A DNA stretch of 64,000 nucleotides from Fragilaria crotonensis (GCA_022925895.1 JAKSYS010000031.1:124001-188000), one strand, 5' to 3'; positions 21,702 to 32,416 are shown, counted from the first letter of the stretch. Made by a program: numbers and translations. The notes: generated by a model from the sequence alone, not told the origin.

Positions 21702-22421
21702 TCATCGTCCTGTAGTTGGCTGGTACATGGAATGTTTAACTTGATCGCGTGGTACCAATTTGAGTTTTGGTGGTTGCTTCAAGTTTCGATAGGCAGGATC
21801 CCACGGCGCCGGCAGTTCCCACTGTCCCGTGGCTGGATTTTTCCACGCTTCCACCATGGCACTGCCACCTTTGTCACGTCGAAGACGTTCTCGTTCTGGA
21901 TCGTGTTGGTAATAGGAGCGGGCGATCCACATGGTTGCGACGCCCAAGGTCAGAGACAAGAACACGACGCGGGGTCGAAAGATTCGTTCCAACACTCCAT
22001 GTACTCCATCGTGATATTGTGAACGTGGCGGTTTTGGAGCACCATGCATGCCACCACCAAACCCACTACGACCACCAGTACTATTGTTACCAAAGTACCG
22101 CGATGAAACCTCTAAATCATAGAGACCACGTTCTGTTGTGTTGGAGAGGACGCGGTATGCTTCAGCGATTTGTTTGAATCGTTCGGCCTGAGTCTTGTCC
22201 TTGGCAACATCAGGATGAGTTTGCATGGAAAGCACACGAAAGGCCTTTTTGATATCGTTCAGAGAAGCATCCTTGGGAACGCCGAGTGTTTCATAGTGAG
22301 ATCTGTTGTTCATGTTGCCTTGTAATTGCCGTTGTTGTATTCGTCGTTGGAATGGAAATTGAATTCGCACCATGGGCGTCGAAGTCGAAGGCTGTGCACT
22401 GTGCAGTACGACTACTGTCAT
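21702..22421 (-). CDS. J-domain (DnaJ) membrane protein
   Basis: Hsp70 co-chaperone. The J domain runs from about residue 41 (HYETLGVPKDASLNDIKKAF) with the HPD triad in MQTHPDVAKDK and ends near RGLYD. A Gly-rich linker, one transmembrane segment (VVFLSLTLGVATMWIA) and a C-terminal tail with WELPAPWDPAY follow. The basic, Gln/Arg-rich N-terminus suggests mitochondrial or other organelle targeting. The ATG at 22421 gives 239 aa; ATGs at 22373 and 22313 are alternatives. A copia element begins 122 bp upstream of the start and must shape its promoter. Confidence 0.87.
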   Translation of the reverse strand: MTVVVLHSAQPSTSTPMVRIQFPFQRRIQQRQLQGNMNNRSHYETLGVPKDASLNDIKKAFRVLSMQTHPDVAKDKTQAERFKQIAEAYRVLSNTTERGLYDLEVSSRYFGNNSTGGRSGFGGGMHGAPKPPRSQYHDGVHGVLERIFRPRVVFLSLTLGVATMWIARSYYQHDPERERLRRDKGGSAMVEAWKNPATGQWELPAPWDPAYRNLKQPPKLKLVPRDQVKHSMYQPTTGR

Positions 22422-22588
22422 ACTACCGGCAGACTTCTCTGGTCGTATATACCGGTAATCGAGTACTGTACTCCAAAAAAATTGTTGAGTCAGGGGTCAA
22501 GGCGGACCGGAGAGTACGCGACGAAAAACGAAAAACTGACCTCTGAGCGAAAGACGACGTGAAAGAAGGAAAAGCGGTCGTAACGTTA

Positions 22589-25500
22589 GAAGCAGGATGA
22601 ACGGTTTGGCCAAGATATTTCGAAAAAATCGTACTCATCCCCTTGACATTTATTTCACATTTTGAATACGCCATTCGACAGATCTCAATTAGCCCTTTCC
22701 AAAACTGTTTCATATTTAAAAATCGGATAAGCATATTCCACAGAATTTCCATTCCCGCAAATCCTCCCATATCTGCCCAAATTGGCCAAGCTGAATCAAT
22801 TGTACCACGGTGATTTTACTAGTAAAATGAGGGTACTGTGTACTGTGCTGCAAGCACATTGACTCGGCCACTAATGTTCACATATTATTGCATTTTTGGA
22901 TAGACCAGGTCCAGCTCTAAAACAAAGCAGCTGGATGATTGTCAACAAAGATCGAACTTGTGGAGAAATATGCATTTTAAAGAGAGCAGTCTATGAGCAA
23001 CTAGTGCTGCTACTAGTAGTACTAGTTAGTGCCCTTCATCTCCCGTAGTAACGGCACCAGCACCTGCGGGTAAATCCGCGGGCTGTCTCACCACAAGGTA
23101 CTTGGCAACCTCTCTAATCAGATCCACCTTCTTCATAGATGCTATGCCCTTCAACTTGATATTGTAGTAGTACTTGAGGATCTCTTTTAGCACCTTTCCA
23201 GAGAGTGCATTCAGGCTCGACACATTTTCTTCGCCCGTTTCGAACTTTTCCATCAACGGAATTAGGTACCCCATCACTTCCAGCCTACGTGTTTTCTCAG
23301 AGCATTCCACTGTTTGTTTCTTGTTAGCCTTCCTCAATGCCTGTGCTGCTGTGGCTTCTTTCTTACGTTTTCTATCGTCCTCTTTATCCCTTGTGATTTC
23401 TGCAACTGCTGCCGCAAGTGCGTTTACTTCCTTGATTTGCTCCAGGCGGGCGCTTGAATTCAGGAGGCGACTGTAGCTCCCAACATTTCCATCCAAAGCA
23501 TCAATACGTCGCTTTGCAATTAGCTTTGTTGCGCCGGGTCCCATCGTGTCTTTTAGAATAAACCCCATCACAACATTTTTGTGTGTCGGCTTCAATAGCT
23601 TTATTTGATCAGCCTTGACGTCAACGTCAAGATATGCTGAGGGCACCAGATTTGCGTCGCTTGATGATGCTGCACGTGCAACAAAGTTGGTGATATGGTG
23701 GAAATAGGCTTTTTGGTTTTCGGCGTTGTGTCGTGATGATGTGTATTTTGTCAAGAGGTCCCGGGGTCTCCACGAGCAAACCAGATCAATCTTGGACTGT
23801 TGGTGCTGTTCCTGCGGATATTCTTGCTCCTCCTCCACAGCAGGGCAGTTGGGCACGGTCAGTGAAACCTCCTCATCCTTTCTCGACTGAACAGTCAGCA
23901 TGTCATCGTCGTAGACAAATACAGATGGATCAATCTTTGCGGCAAGGTAAGAAGAGCGAAGCTTACCAACATCCCCGATAGGGACATATTTTACGAGCTG
24001 CAAAACATTACCTTTGGTCCAGATAGGAACATCTTCAAACTCGCTGCTGGAATAAAAACCATCGATGAGTGCAACAACATTGTGTCGGTCTTCAACTGAG
24101 AGCTTCTTCCAAACAGCAGGCATTGCATCAAACAGACTGGTTCTGTTTGAAAAGAATTTCCGAGGAGTCAGCTTTCCATCTATTTTCCTTAACCACAAGT
24201 CAAAAGACATCCGGAATCGGGGATGAAGGTTCACTTTGATGAATGATTCTATCCATGCAGATGGCTGTACTCGCTTCAAAGCTTCAATCGCGATTGTGAT
24301 AAGATACCACTGATCTAAACGCGTGCCGATATGGGGACGAATCAAGTCCAGGTTTGCTCGCATCCCTGCTTTATCATTCTTTGCAACCGACTGATCATAA
24401 GCCTGATTAATGTGCGAGGTGTCGCCTTCTTCTTTCAGGATCAGGATCTTGCGCTTGTAGAACACTTCTTGCGCCTGATGAACATTCACGTGACTTCCAA
24501 ATCCGTCAAGGCTTACCACAACCCACCAAGATGGATGCTCACAAATGAATGGCATCTTTCGTATACCATCAGCAAGCTCAGGTGCAATATCCGCATACAC
24601 GCAATCGGTCATGTATGCTGATGGTGTCATGTAAACCTTTGAGTTCGGAGGGACACCATCTCTCTTACTAATATTTTTTAAAGCTCGGCAAGTAAGCTCC
24701 TTTCCAGCTGCGAGGAAGATCCATGGCCCAGAGCTACCACCTGCAGCACCTGTGCGGAGAACAGTCACAGATGCACGACAGTCACTCATTATCTTCTCAG
24801 TTTTTGATTTGCATGATGCACCAATAACCCTCACAGTACCATCGCTTCCCAACAAGCATGATTCATCCATGTTGCAGAAGAAATGCTCTTTAACTTGTTC
24901 AAACTCGTCAGCTGGAAGGTTTAGGCGTATCTGCTCTGATAATGCAAAATCAACTGATGTGTGCCATCGAAGCTGTTGTTCCATTGTTATTTGGGTACGC
25001 TTGGTCGTTGTCTTCTGGCATGTCACAACTTTTCCACCTCTCTTCAACCCATCTAGATACCCTGCACGAACAAGATAGTCAAAGTGGTTCTTGGCCTGAG
25101 TTCGTGATGTGCATTGTGCAAGCTCCATAATTGTTGTGATCATTTCCGATCGAGTCATGCCATTATTCCGCAAATCACGGCTGATTGCTATGTCTGACAG
25201 GAATTTCCTGTCGCTTTCACTCAATAAAGGGGTTGAGCTAGCCGTCACTCCAGAGAAGACCATCTCCCGAGTCACATTTGGGAGTGAGACACCATTTGAT
25301 TTTGCCGCCAACTCAAATTTTGTTTGGTACCAACTCACTGTTGACCTAGCGACTTGCACATTGGCTACCACTTCGGAGGACCGTATATTTGGGCCCGCAC
25401 ATGCATTCACCACCGCAGTCTTGAGTGTGTCAAATATTTCATCAGTACTGTTCCACTTGTTGTATGTTCCTTGTTCTCGCATTCGCTTTGGATCACATTG

Positions 25501-26000
25501 AGGTACAAGAGTGCCAGGAGCTGCACGCTTCGTAGTATACCCGGCGGTACTAGCACTCGCAGTGGTACGAGCATGCGCGGTACTTGGAGTAGTACTAGTG
25601 GTACTTGTCTTCTCGATCTGCTTGTCTCCTTCCTTGGGCCGACCCCTCGGCAGCTTTGCAAACCATCCGCGAATATCACCCTTATCCTTTGCATCGGCAA
25701 TCTGCTTTCTCGTTGTGAGCTTCGGATGATATACATCCTTCTTCTTGCGGCATGTCGAAGCACGCAACATGATGATTTGGCAAAACCCGAAATATGACGC
25801 GCGTCGACGACTGAAAGTTCAGTTTTATTGCAGATATGAATAGCTGAGGCTTAGAGCTATTCATAGACAACGTTACATTTATTGTAAAATCAAAATTGAA
25901 TAAGTAATTAAATATATAAATTCTAAAGGAGTTTCTACGGGGTATGTACCGGAGCACGGATGCCAAAACTGTCAGCTGTCAAATTGATTCATCCTGCTTC
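22589..26000 (-). mobile_element. pogo/mariner-like DNA transposon inside the copia LTR
   Basis: TIR GAAGCAGGATGAA at 22589-22601 and its complement at 25988-26000, flanked by the TA duplication at 22587-22588 and 26001-26002. The empty site is visible in the other LTR (CGTTAGTCGATT), which proves the ends. It is 3,412 bp and carries one long transposase gene on the minus strand. TA duplication and a DDD-type nuclease place it in the Tc1/mariner-pogo group. Appears autonomous and recent. Confidence 0.92.
23026..25770 (-). CDS. DDE/DDD transposase with AT-hook and SAP domain
   Basis: 914 aa, uninterrupted, ATG at 25770. N-terminal AT-hook-like PRGRPKEG (about 41-48), Ser/Thr-rich linker, helix-turn-helix-like region (about 105-240), then the nuclease core: CNMDES (Asp302), VVSLDGFGSH (Asp422) and HINQAYDQSVAKND (Asp459). 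The layout matches the DDE superfamily endonucleases of pogo/jerky type, where the third acid sits in a QPLD-like motif. A charged Lys/Glu coiled region follows (about 790-830). Near residues 857-892 there is a SAP/HeH-like DNA-binding motif (LSGKVLKEILKYYYNIKLKG ... DLIREVAKYL). The C-terminal SAP addition is not typical of well-known pogo transposases (from memory). It is the only gene of its element. Confidence 0.88.
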   Translation of the reverse strand: MLRASTCRKKKDVYHPKLTTRKQIADAKDKGDIRGWFAKLPRGRPKEGDKQIEKTSTTSTTPSTAHARTTASASTAGYTTKRAAPGTLVPQCDPKRMREQGTYNKWNSTDEIFDTLKTAVVNACAGPNIRSSEVVANVQVARSTVSWYQTKFELAAKSNGVSLPNVTREMVFSGVTASSTPLLSESDRKFLSDIAISRDLRNNGMTRSEMITTIMELAQCTSRTQAKNHFDYLVRAGYLDGLKRGGKVVTCQKTTTKRTQITMEQQLRWHTSVDFALSEQIRLNLPADEFEQVKEHFFCNMDESCLLGSDGTVRVIGASCKSKTEKIMSDCRASVTVLRTGAAGGSSGPWIFLAAGKELTCRALKNISKRDGVPPNSKVYMTPSAYMTDCVYADIAPELADGIRKMPFICEHPSWWVVVSLDGFGSHVNVHQAQEVFYKRKILILKEEGDTSHINQAYDQSVAKNDKAGMRANLDLIRPHIGTRLDQWYLITIAIEALKRVQPSAWIESFIKVNLHPRFRMSFDLWLRKIDGKLTPRKFFSNRTSLFDAMPAVWKKLSVEDRHNVVALIDGFYSSSEFEDVPIWTKGNVLQLVKYVPIGDVGKLRSSYLAAKIDPSVFVYDDDMLTVQSRKDEEVSLTVPNCPAVEEEQEYPQEQHQQSKIDLVCSWRPRDLLTKYTSSRHNAENQKAYFHHITNFVARAASSSDANLVPSAYLDVDVKADQIKLLKPTHKNVVMGFILKDTMGPGATKLIAKRRIDALDGNVGSYSRLLNSSARLEQIKEVNALAAAVAEITRDKEDDRKRKKEATAAQALRKANKKQTVECSEKTRRLEVMGYLIPLMEKFETGEENVSSLNALSGKVLKEILKYYYNIKLKGIASMKKVDLIREVAKYLVVRQPADLPAGAGAVTTGDEGH

Positions 26001-26232
26001 TAGTCGATTAAAAGTTATAAACGTAAAACGGCGTGCACTATGACAGTACGGTATACAACCATACCAGTGGTAGTGTATCATGCGAGCGTGTTTAATCAGT
26101 CCCCTCGAGCTAATGGGGTAACCTTGACGCATTAGGTCGTTGTAGTCTAACATACACTGATATTTAGATGTGCATCGTAGGGCATCATCAGGGGAACCCA
26201 TGGTAACCCGCGAACCTCAATGAGGGGGATAA

Positions 26233-29200
26233 TCAAGTGTAGTCGGCGAGGTCATGGAGAATTAGACCGACAAGGTGGTCTCGTTTGCGTCCTCCGGCGA
26301 TTATCTTTGTGCATATATCGGCAGGATTCTCATGCGTAGAGACATGTCCCGTCAAACATTCGCCCATTGCGACAGCTTCTCGAATGGCATGATAACAAAT
26401 AGAATTCGATTTCTTCTTAAGGACGGATTCCGGGCGCTGGGTATTGTGGATCACGGACATGTTGTCTCCATATATATAAGACGGTCCAGAGATACTCACA
26501 CCCATCATTCGTAATTTATAACGCAGTCCACGTAGACATTCCATCCCTTGCTTCATAGCCACAAACTCAGCACCAAATACGCTGGTTTCGATGGTCGATT
26601 GTTTCTTTGAGTACCAGATAATTGGTGCCATATTCAAATATATAAGGTATCCAGTCCGTGAGCGTCGGGCACGTTTATCACCTGCGTGGTCCGAATCAAC
26701 GAACATACGGAGGTCGACGTCCTTTCCACGCGGTGGTGGTGCGTTTGGGGGAATCGCTTCACTGACGTCCCCATAAAACGATTTCCAATCATATCCATCC
26801 TTGAAAATAGAAAGGTCAATATCGGGGTAGCTCGGATCGAAGACAATCCTCGCATTGTGTCGTTTCTCAAGGTGATTGAAGATATGGAACACAGCATCGA
26901 GGTGTCCCTCGCGTGGCATTGCAAGGAACGATGACAGTTCGGAGACTTCAGTAATGATGTCAATCCGACCGAGTTCCACTATCCATCGTAAAACACCAAT
27001 TTGTGTCTGATAGAACGTTGACGCTGCGGCGTCCAGAAGCTCCGACGTATCAAGCTCTGGTGCATAATCCAGAGGGAATGGTCCCGAAGTCCGCTTCTGC
27101 CATTTCCTCGTCGGATAATGTTCGACGTGATATGCCTTTACATTGGCGACCGCTGCTTGGATGTATTTACTGGAACTCATACTCCATGCAACAACGCCGT
27201 TAGCAAGAGTCATCGGTCGAAGTTTGGCGCCCAAGTAGAAGTCTGGGTCACCTATCGAACCATCTTTTGTTTTGAAGAAATGATCGATCTCCCTGAGTGC
27301 TTTGACTCCGTCGTGATGTACCATGAGTATATCGTCAACGTACAGTAGACAATACGCATAGTACTGGAAGTTATCCTCGTGTCGAACTTCAGGCTTGAAC
27401 CATAAGTCGTGATCAGCCTTACATGACTCCCAACCGAGGTGACGCATGCAATCTGCGAGATGATTCCGAAAGGAAGCACCCGCAGACTTAAGTCCGTATA
27501 ACGCACGAACAATGATTGCTTGCTTACCGGCATTGCTTCCAAATTCGGGTCCGAGTCGACACCAAATTTTCTCACCTATCGGGGCGGTCAGATACGCGTT
27601 TTCAATATCTGCGGTCTTGACTTCAAGGTCATTTAGGGCTGCAAGAGTGAGAGCAATGCGAACAGACTCTCTCGACACAACGCTTGCGTACGTGACGGTC
27701 GATGAGGTAATTTCTGTCATATGCCCACCTGCAACGAGTCGCGCCTTTCGCTGGAAATTTTCCATTTTTACATCGAAAATCATATGACAGCGCATCTGTT
27801 GGAACGTCGGCGGAGGGGACTCGTTGTCTTCAAGTATCTTGAAAGCAACTATCACCTTGTTCATCTCCTTTCGTATTGCGTCCTGCCATAGCGTATTGCC
27901 GTTTGTCTTATCGATCCTAACGCAATCGTCGTAAGTTTTGGGTATTTCGATACCGAACTTGTGTGTGCGTTTGTGGTATCGGCTATTGACAGCGGCAATA
28001 ATACGGTTTCTCCGGCGTAACGTATGTGGGACCCACCACGCGAAGGCAGGTTCGCCATCAATTCCGTGGAGTACAGCATAATCGGCCACTTCCACAGGAT
28101 TCGACTCTTTTAGACTAACCAACCGTTCCCAGGACGTACTACCATCTTTCCATTCCACGCAGAAACTCCAGCCTTTCGTCGTCTTTCGTAATTGGCGGTT
28201 GGAGCCTCGTTGAATGTACATGTCGGAGCGTTCGACGGCATCGGAGTCGCGTCTATGATCAACAATGCCAGCGAGGAGAAGGTATTGATTCCCTTCACTA
28301 TCGCATTGTGCGTACATGTTTTGGGCGATGACATTCGCCGCGAGTTCAGCTGTCTGACCATCTGCAAACTCAACCTCGTATGTACGAGTGTCAAGGATCG
28401 GGTTCGCGTTAGATTTCCCGAGTAGGGTTCCGTCCAATTGCCGCTTCCGACCGCGGACTTTCGCGTTCATCACTCTGTCCCCTATCGGCAACTGAACTTC
28501 CGCACCCACATATTGATCGTACGTATCGGCGTCTGGCTCTTCGTCGGCCTCGGGTAGGACCTGGGCTTCGTCACCATCATTGTCGGCGTATGGCTCATGC
28601 AACGGTGTGCCAAGGTCCTCGAGCTCGGGGTCATTCACAAAGTCTTCAAACTTGAAGGAATCACCAAGTGCCTTTTCGACCGACTCAGTGAATTTCTCCT
28701 TCTCCCTCTTCATTGCGTCGTCTGCAATTTCATCCGGCGTTAACGATCGCACTGTCGAGCGATACACCACTTGACCGTTTGATTTCAGGATCTTCCGTGT
28801 CATCGCCGGGCCAATGTCGATTGCGGGCCCGAGGTCGCGGCCCAAAATCATTGCATCGTCGGGGTAGGTGACGGATGTATCCCTGAAAAGGATCCATTCG
28901 TACCACTTAAAAGCAGCAAAAGGCGAGATGTCCGCCGTCTCACCGCTAACAATTGTCTCCGGAACTTGTCCGTCAAGGCGATAGATGTCATGAGCAGTCA
29001 TGGAGCGAACGTACGATTCGCGTTCCAGACAGTCGTCCCATAACCTCTTCGGAGCTTTCGATCGTACCATCTGGCGACCGACGCCCCTCTTCAATTCCCG
29101 TATTGCTGCTTCGGCAGCATTTGACCACGGAGTATAGGGTTCAGTCTGTTTGACTCGAGCCCCCGCTTCACGGCATTTTCGTCGAAATAGTCCCATGGTC

Positions 29201-30351
29201 TGCTCTTTCGCCCCGTCCATTATCAATGTGTTCGGGACTCCGTCGCGCTGGAATAATAATGATAATCCTTCATGTGCCTGCGATTTCGTTACCATTGGAT
29301 ATGCGCGGCACCATCCATCAGGCGTCGCAAAGATCTGGGCACACTTGTTGTTCCTGCGAGATGGTGTATTCGCAAACAGGGTGTCTGTAAAACAATCAAT
29401 CGGGAGTCGTCGATACCTTAACTGTCGGTCATTTGTTCGAAACCGTCGCGACAGTGTGGGGTGAAGCACGGTGCGAATGCCTCTTTGTGTCGTGACGTTG
29501 ACCGTACGAGTTGCGGTTCGTATATCAATGCCCCAATTGGCCGCCAGGACCTGCGGTGTCAGGTTCGGTCCAGCCGAGGTGGAGCGAAGTGATGAGACGT
29601 TCTTGTGTAATAACCTGACAAAACCAAGTTCATCATGTGCGGACGAGATTTGGTTGAGGGAAAGTATTACCCTGTCAAAATGCGTGGCCGGCGGAATTTT
29701 GGAGACCAAGCAGAGACGATTTGACGGAGATACAATCCCTGCTCCGATCCGGTCCCCTGTCTCCAATATTGCTCTGGCTAGAACGTTCTCGTGATCCGCA
29801 AGAGACTGGTCGTGTGGATCATACGGTGGATCCTCACTCGTAAGAACGAGGTGAGGTAGTGTCTCGTATTCTTCAATGGTTGGCTTGCGTGTTGGGAAGG
29901 AAGAAGCCACGCCATGGAGTGTCATCGGAATGACATACGGAGTGTCGGGTTCCTCTTCGGTAGGAATTAGCAGCGAATGCGTCAACAGCGTTGGCTTATC
30001 AGTAAGGAAACGAGGGACGTCGTTTACCACTACGTCATTCAGCCGTAGTTGCATTGTAGACAGCAGATTGTGCTGAAGATTCGGTAAGTGGATCGCTTGG
30101 TGGATCACAAGAATTACCGATTCACCCGTTGTTGCATTGTCGTATGCGAGGGCCGCAGTGACCGTGCGTAGGTTGTTTTGCGTCGGTCCATTCGGATCGT
30201 AACCGGAAACGTTGATCGGGCGTTCGAAATCGTGAACTATTAAAACGTTGTTACCTACCGCACATTGATCGGCGTGCGAATCTAGGTCGGTTCGGGTCTC
30301 GGTAACGGTTATGTCGATGGAACCGAGTGTCCTTAGGACCGAGAGAGACAT
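26233..30351 (-). CDS. copia Pol polyprotein
   Basis: 1,372 codons, long and open. Domain order by eye: aspartic protease (DLDSHADQCAVG, near the N-terminus, with DSHA where DSGA is common), integrase core (PIDCFTDT, LIMDGAKEQ, PWSNAAEAAIRELK), a chromodomain-like segment (FCVEWKDGSTSWERLVSLKE), reverse transcriptase (CLLYVDDILMVHH) and RNase H (MFVDSDHAGD ... ENPADICTK). Protease-integrase-RT-RNase H order is that of Ty1/copia. The usual HHCC zinc finger before the integrase core is not obvious. Confidence 0.92.
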   Translation of the reverse strand: MSLSVLRTLGSIDITVTETRTDLDSHADQCAVGNNVLIVHDFERPINVSGYDPNGPTQNNLRTVTAALAYDNATTGESVILVIHQAIHLPNLQHNLLSTMQLRLNDVVVNDVPRFLTDKPTLLTHSLLIPTEEEPDTPYVIPMTLHGVASSFPTRKPTIEEYETLPHLVLTSEDPPYDPHDQSLADHENVLARAILETGDRIGAGIVSPSNRLCLVSKIPPATHFDRVILSLNQISSAHDELGFVRLLHKNVSSLRSTSAGPNLTPQVLAANWGIDIRTATRTVNVTTQRGIRTVLHPTLSRRFRTNDRQLRYRRLPIDCFTDTLFANTPSRRNNKCAQIFATPDGWCRAYPMVTKSQAHEGLSLLFQRDGVPNTLIMDGAKEQTMGLFRRKCREAGARVKQTEPYTPWSNAAEAAIRELKRGVGRQMVRSKAPKRLWDDCLERESYVRSMTAHDIYRLDGQVPETIVSGETADISPFAAFKWYEWILFRDTSVTYPDDAMILGRDLGPAIDIGPAMTRKILKSNGQVVYRSTVRSLTPDEIADDAMKREKEKFTESVEKALGDSFKFEDFVNDPELEDLGTPLHEPYADNDGDEAQVLPEADEEPDADTYDQYVGAEVQLPIGDRVMNAKVRGRKRQLDGTLLGKSNANPILDTRTYEVEFADGQTAELAANVIAQNMYAQCDSEGNQYLLLAGIVDHRRDSDAVERSDMYIQRGSNRQLRKTTKGWSFCVEWKDGSTSWERLVSLKESNPVEVADYAVLHGIDGEPAFAWWVPHTLRRRNRIIAAVNSRYHKRTHKFGIEIPKTYDDCVRIDKTNGNTLWQDAIRKEMNKVIVAFKILEDNESPPPTFQQMRCHMIFDVKMENFQRKARLVAGGHMTEITSSTVTYASVVSRESVRIALTLAALNDLEVKTADIENAYLTAPIGEKIWCRLGPEFGSNAGKQAIIVRALYGLKSAGASFRNHLADCMRHLGWESCKADHDLWFKPEVRHEDNFQYYAYCLLYVDDILMVHHDGVKALREIDHFFKTKDGSIGDPDFYLGAKLRPMTLANGVVAWSMSSSKYIQAAVANVKAYHVEHYPTRKWQKRTSGPFPLDYAPELDTSELLDAAASTFYQTQIGVLRWIVELGRIDIITEVSELSSFLAMPREGHLDAVFHIFNHLEKRHNARIVFDPSYPDIDLSIFKDGYDWKSFYGDVSEAIPPNAPPPRGKDVDLRMFVDSDHAGDKRARRSRTGYLIYLNMAPIIWYSKKQSTIETSVFGAEFVAMKQGMECLRGLRYKLRMMGVSISGPSYIYGDNMSVIHNTQRPESVLKKKSNSICYHAIREAVAMGECLTGHVSTHENPADICTKIIAGGRKRDHLVGLILHDLADYT

Positions 30352-30381
30352 ACAATGACAGTGCGAGTCTGTGCACTGTCG

Positions 30382-31911
30382 TCACTTACTAGTAGATGCC
30401 TTCTTTGGCTGACGTGTTAAAGCCGCATTGCTGCGGTTGCCCTTGGTGGGCGACCTTCCGGCTCCTTTCTTGGGTGTCGCATCGGAGGAAGAGTCACTTG
30501 ATTTAGCTGTAGACCCGTCTCCCTCCTCGTTTTGCGCAATTTGTTTGGTGAGCTGAGCAACACCGCGTTTGACAGCCTTAAGGTTCTTGATTACGTCGGC
30601 GGAGTCGCCTTTGGATTTACCGTCAGAGCTGCCGCGTTTGACTACCTTGCTATCTCGAGCTCCGGGCTTATGCCCACGTTTGAGACGCTTGGCCGCGAGA
30701 CTTTTCTTCTGTTCGGTAGAAAGGGCGTCGTATTCAGACTTCGTGTAGTAGCGGTCCTCAATGGCATCGGACTTGCGCTTGGATCCGCCTCCACTTGTCT
30801 TGATTTCGGCAATGCCGACGGTAGGGTTCCCTTTGGACTTCGACGTTTGCTTAATGAAATCCTGATAGAGGGTTACACAAGCATCAAAATCGTTACGCAG
30901 AGTTGCATCCGACATGATTCGAGTCTTCACGGAATCGAATTTATCAGTCTTGATCCCGTCGAGCAGGAATCGAACCTTTGAGCGAGGGTCAATCCCCGTG
31001 TATCCATGTTCCACCAATCCTTCCATGATGGAATGCTGGGTCTTGTGAACATTGACGTACTTTTCAAAATCCCATCTGCGTTGTTCTCCGTGGTAGACAG
31101 TGGTTTTCAACTTGTCTTCGGCCATCGTGGCCATATTGTCCACGTTGTTTGGTCCAAGGAAGTGCATATAAAGCCCTTCATAGGCCAGTCGGCCATCGCG
31201 AGTACGTTGTGCTGGTTTCACGTATGTCCAGCACGCCTGATCGCGGGTGATTTTGGCAATGATCTCCCAGACCCTTTCACGATTCGTGATATATGTCGGG
31301 TCGGGAATCTTAGAGTCATCGGCCCTGAGGGTGTAATGTTTCGCGCGGGAAATCATTTCATCCTGAACGGTCGCGTATCCCATTTCAGGGTCAACAGTTG
31401 GAACTTCTTCGTTCTTTCTAACAACGTATGCCAGCGGGATTTTATGGTCCCCTAAGTGCGAACGCAAATACTCAAGGATGGTCTCCATCGTCTTGGGCCA
31501 ATCCTTTGCGTTAATGGTCGGGGGTTCATCGGTCGGGGCCTTGTAAGTCGTCTCATATTCGCGAAGTTCACGAAACTGTCGGATGGACTCCAAGGTAATG
31601 TTGGCAACTGCGACGTCACGACTTACGCGGTCTTGATGTCGGAGATAAAATGCCAGAAGCTTAAGATGATTCTCAGCTCGAAGGTTAACGGGGGTCCCCG
31701 GATTGATAACGGGTGCAGCTCCGGGGACTGCGGCGGGGATCGTGCCGCCAGGGCGACGGATGACGTTACAAAGGCTCTCAATCTCTACATCCGTCAAGAG
31801 CTTGATCTCGTCGAGTGTATCGAGCCCCTGTTCATCCACAATGACTTGGGACGCGGCGGCGGTAAAACCAATCCGGGTAAACATCGTGCGCATGGCTACT
31901 TGAGCGGCCAT
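30382..31911 (-). CDS. copia Gag
   Basis: 509 codons from an ATG at 31911. Helical N-terminal half and a basic C-terminal tail rich in Lys, Ser and Gly, fitting nucleic-acid binding. No CCHC knuckle is visible. Identity rests on position between the 5' leader and Pol rather than on sequence motifs. Confidence 0.75.
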   Translation of the reverse strand: MAAQVAMRTMFTRIGFTAAASQVIVDEQGLDTLDEIKLLTDVEIESLCNVIRRPGGTIPAAVPGAAPVINPGTPVNLRAENHLKLLAFYLRHQDRVSRDVAVANITLESIRQFRELREYETTYKAPTDEPPTINAKDWPKTMETILEYLRSHLGDHKIPLAYVVRKNEEVPTVDPEMGYATVQDEMISRAKHYTLRADDSKIPDPTYITNRERVWEIIAKITRDQACWTYVKPAQRTRDGRLAYEGLYMHFLGPNNVDNMATMAEDKLKTTVYHGEQRRWDFEKYVNVHKTQHSIMEGLVEHGYTGIDPRSKVRFLLDGIKTDKFDSVKTRIMSDATLRNDFDACVTLYQDFIKQTSKSKGNPTVGIAEIKTSGGGSKRKSDAIEDRYYTKSEYDALSTEQKKSLAAKRLKRGHKPGARDSKVVKRGSSDGKSKGDSADVIKNLKAVKRGVAQLTKQIAQNEEGDGSTAKSSDSSSDATPKKGAGRSPTKGNRSNAALTRQPKKASTSK

Positions 31912-32416
31912 CGTTAGGTCTTCGAGTTTTCCAGGATCTTGGGTTGTGCACCGTTACCCACTGTAGAGTGTTTCGCTGATGTTCTTCCGAGAACTCAAAC
32001 GATCACTATAACGGTACAGGCACGGCCAAATTTTAACCGTAGAGCTATATAATATCTTTTCCGGACCCTAAGTCCTATATTCTTTCAGATTTCGCTAAAA
32101 AACGTTTCCCTCCGATGACAAGAGGAGGAATGAAGGCGTCCCTTCGTCCCTATCGTACGAGTGCAATCTAGCCGATGGTTAAACTTCAATCGGATGACCA
32201 AAGCAGGCCACACGAGTCATCGTTCGTGTGATGGGGCACTGCTGGTGGATAGTTCGAGGCGTATCCAGGCATGCACAATTTGGGAAATATGTTCATGACG
32301 CACATTTCCACAGATTTAAGGTTCTGCAACCGCGAATGACTACCGGGACGCAGTATCGTCATAATCACCTTATTTCCATGCCAATAAGCGACGGCAATGA
32401 ATTGGGTCTGATAAAC
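31912..32416 (-). other. copia 5' leader and primer-binding region
   Basis: Non-coding leader between the right LTR and Gag. The first bases next to the LTR, read on the minus strand, include TTATCAGACCC, similar to the initiator-Met primer site. Confidence 0.55.

Larger units (their letters stand above)
22544..26098 (-). repeat. 3' LTR of the copia element, interrupted
   Basis: The two pieces 22544-22588 and 26003-26098 together equal the 141 bp of the right LTR. The middle is the TA-flanked DNA transposon. A purine run on the element strand (GAGGGGAC, just inside at about 26099-26107) fits a polypurine tract. Confidence 0.88.
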
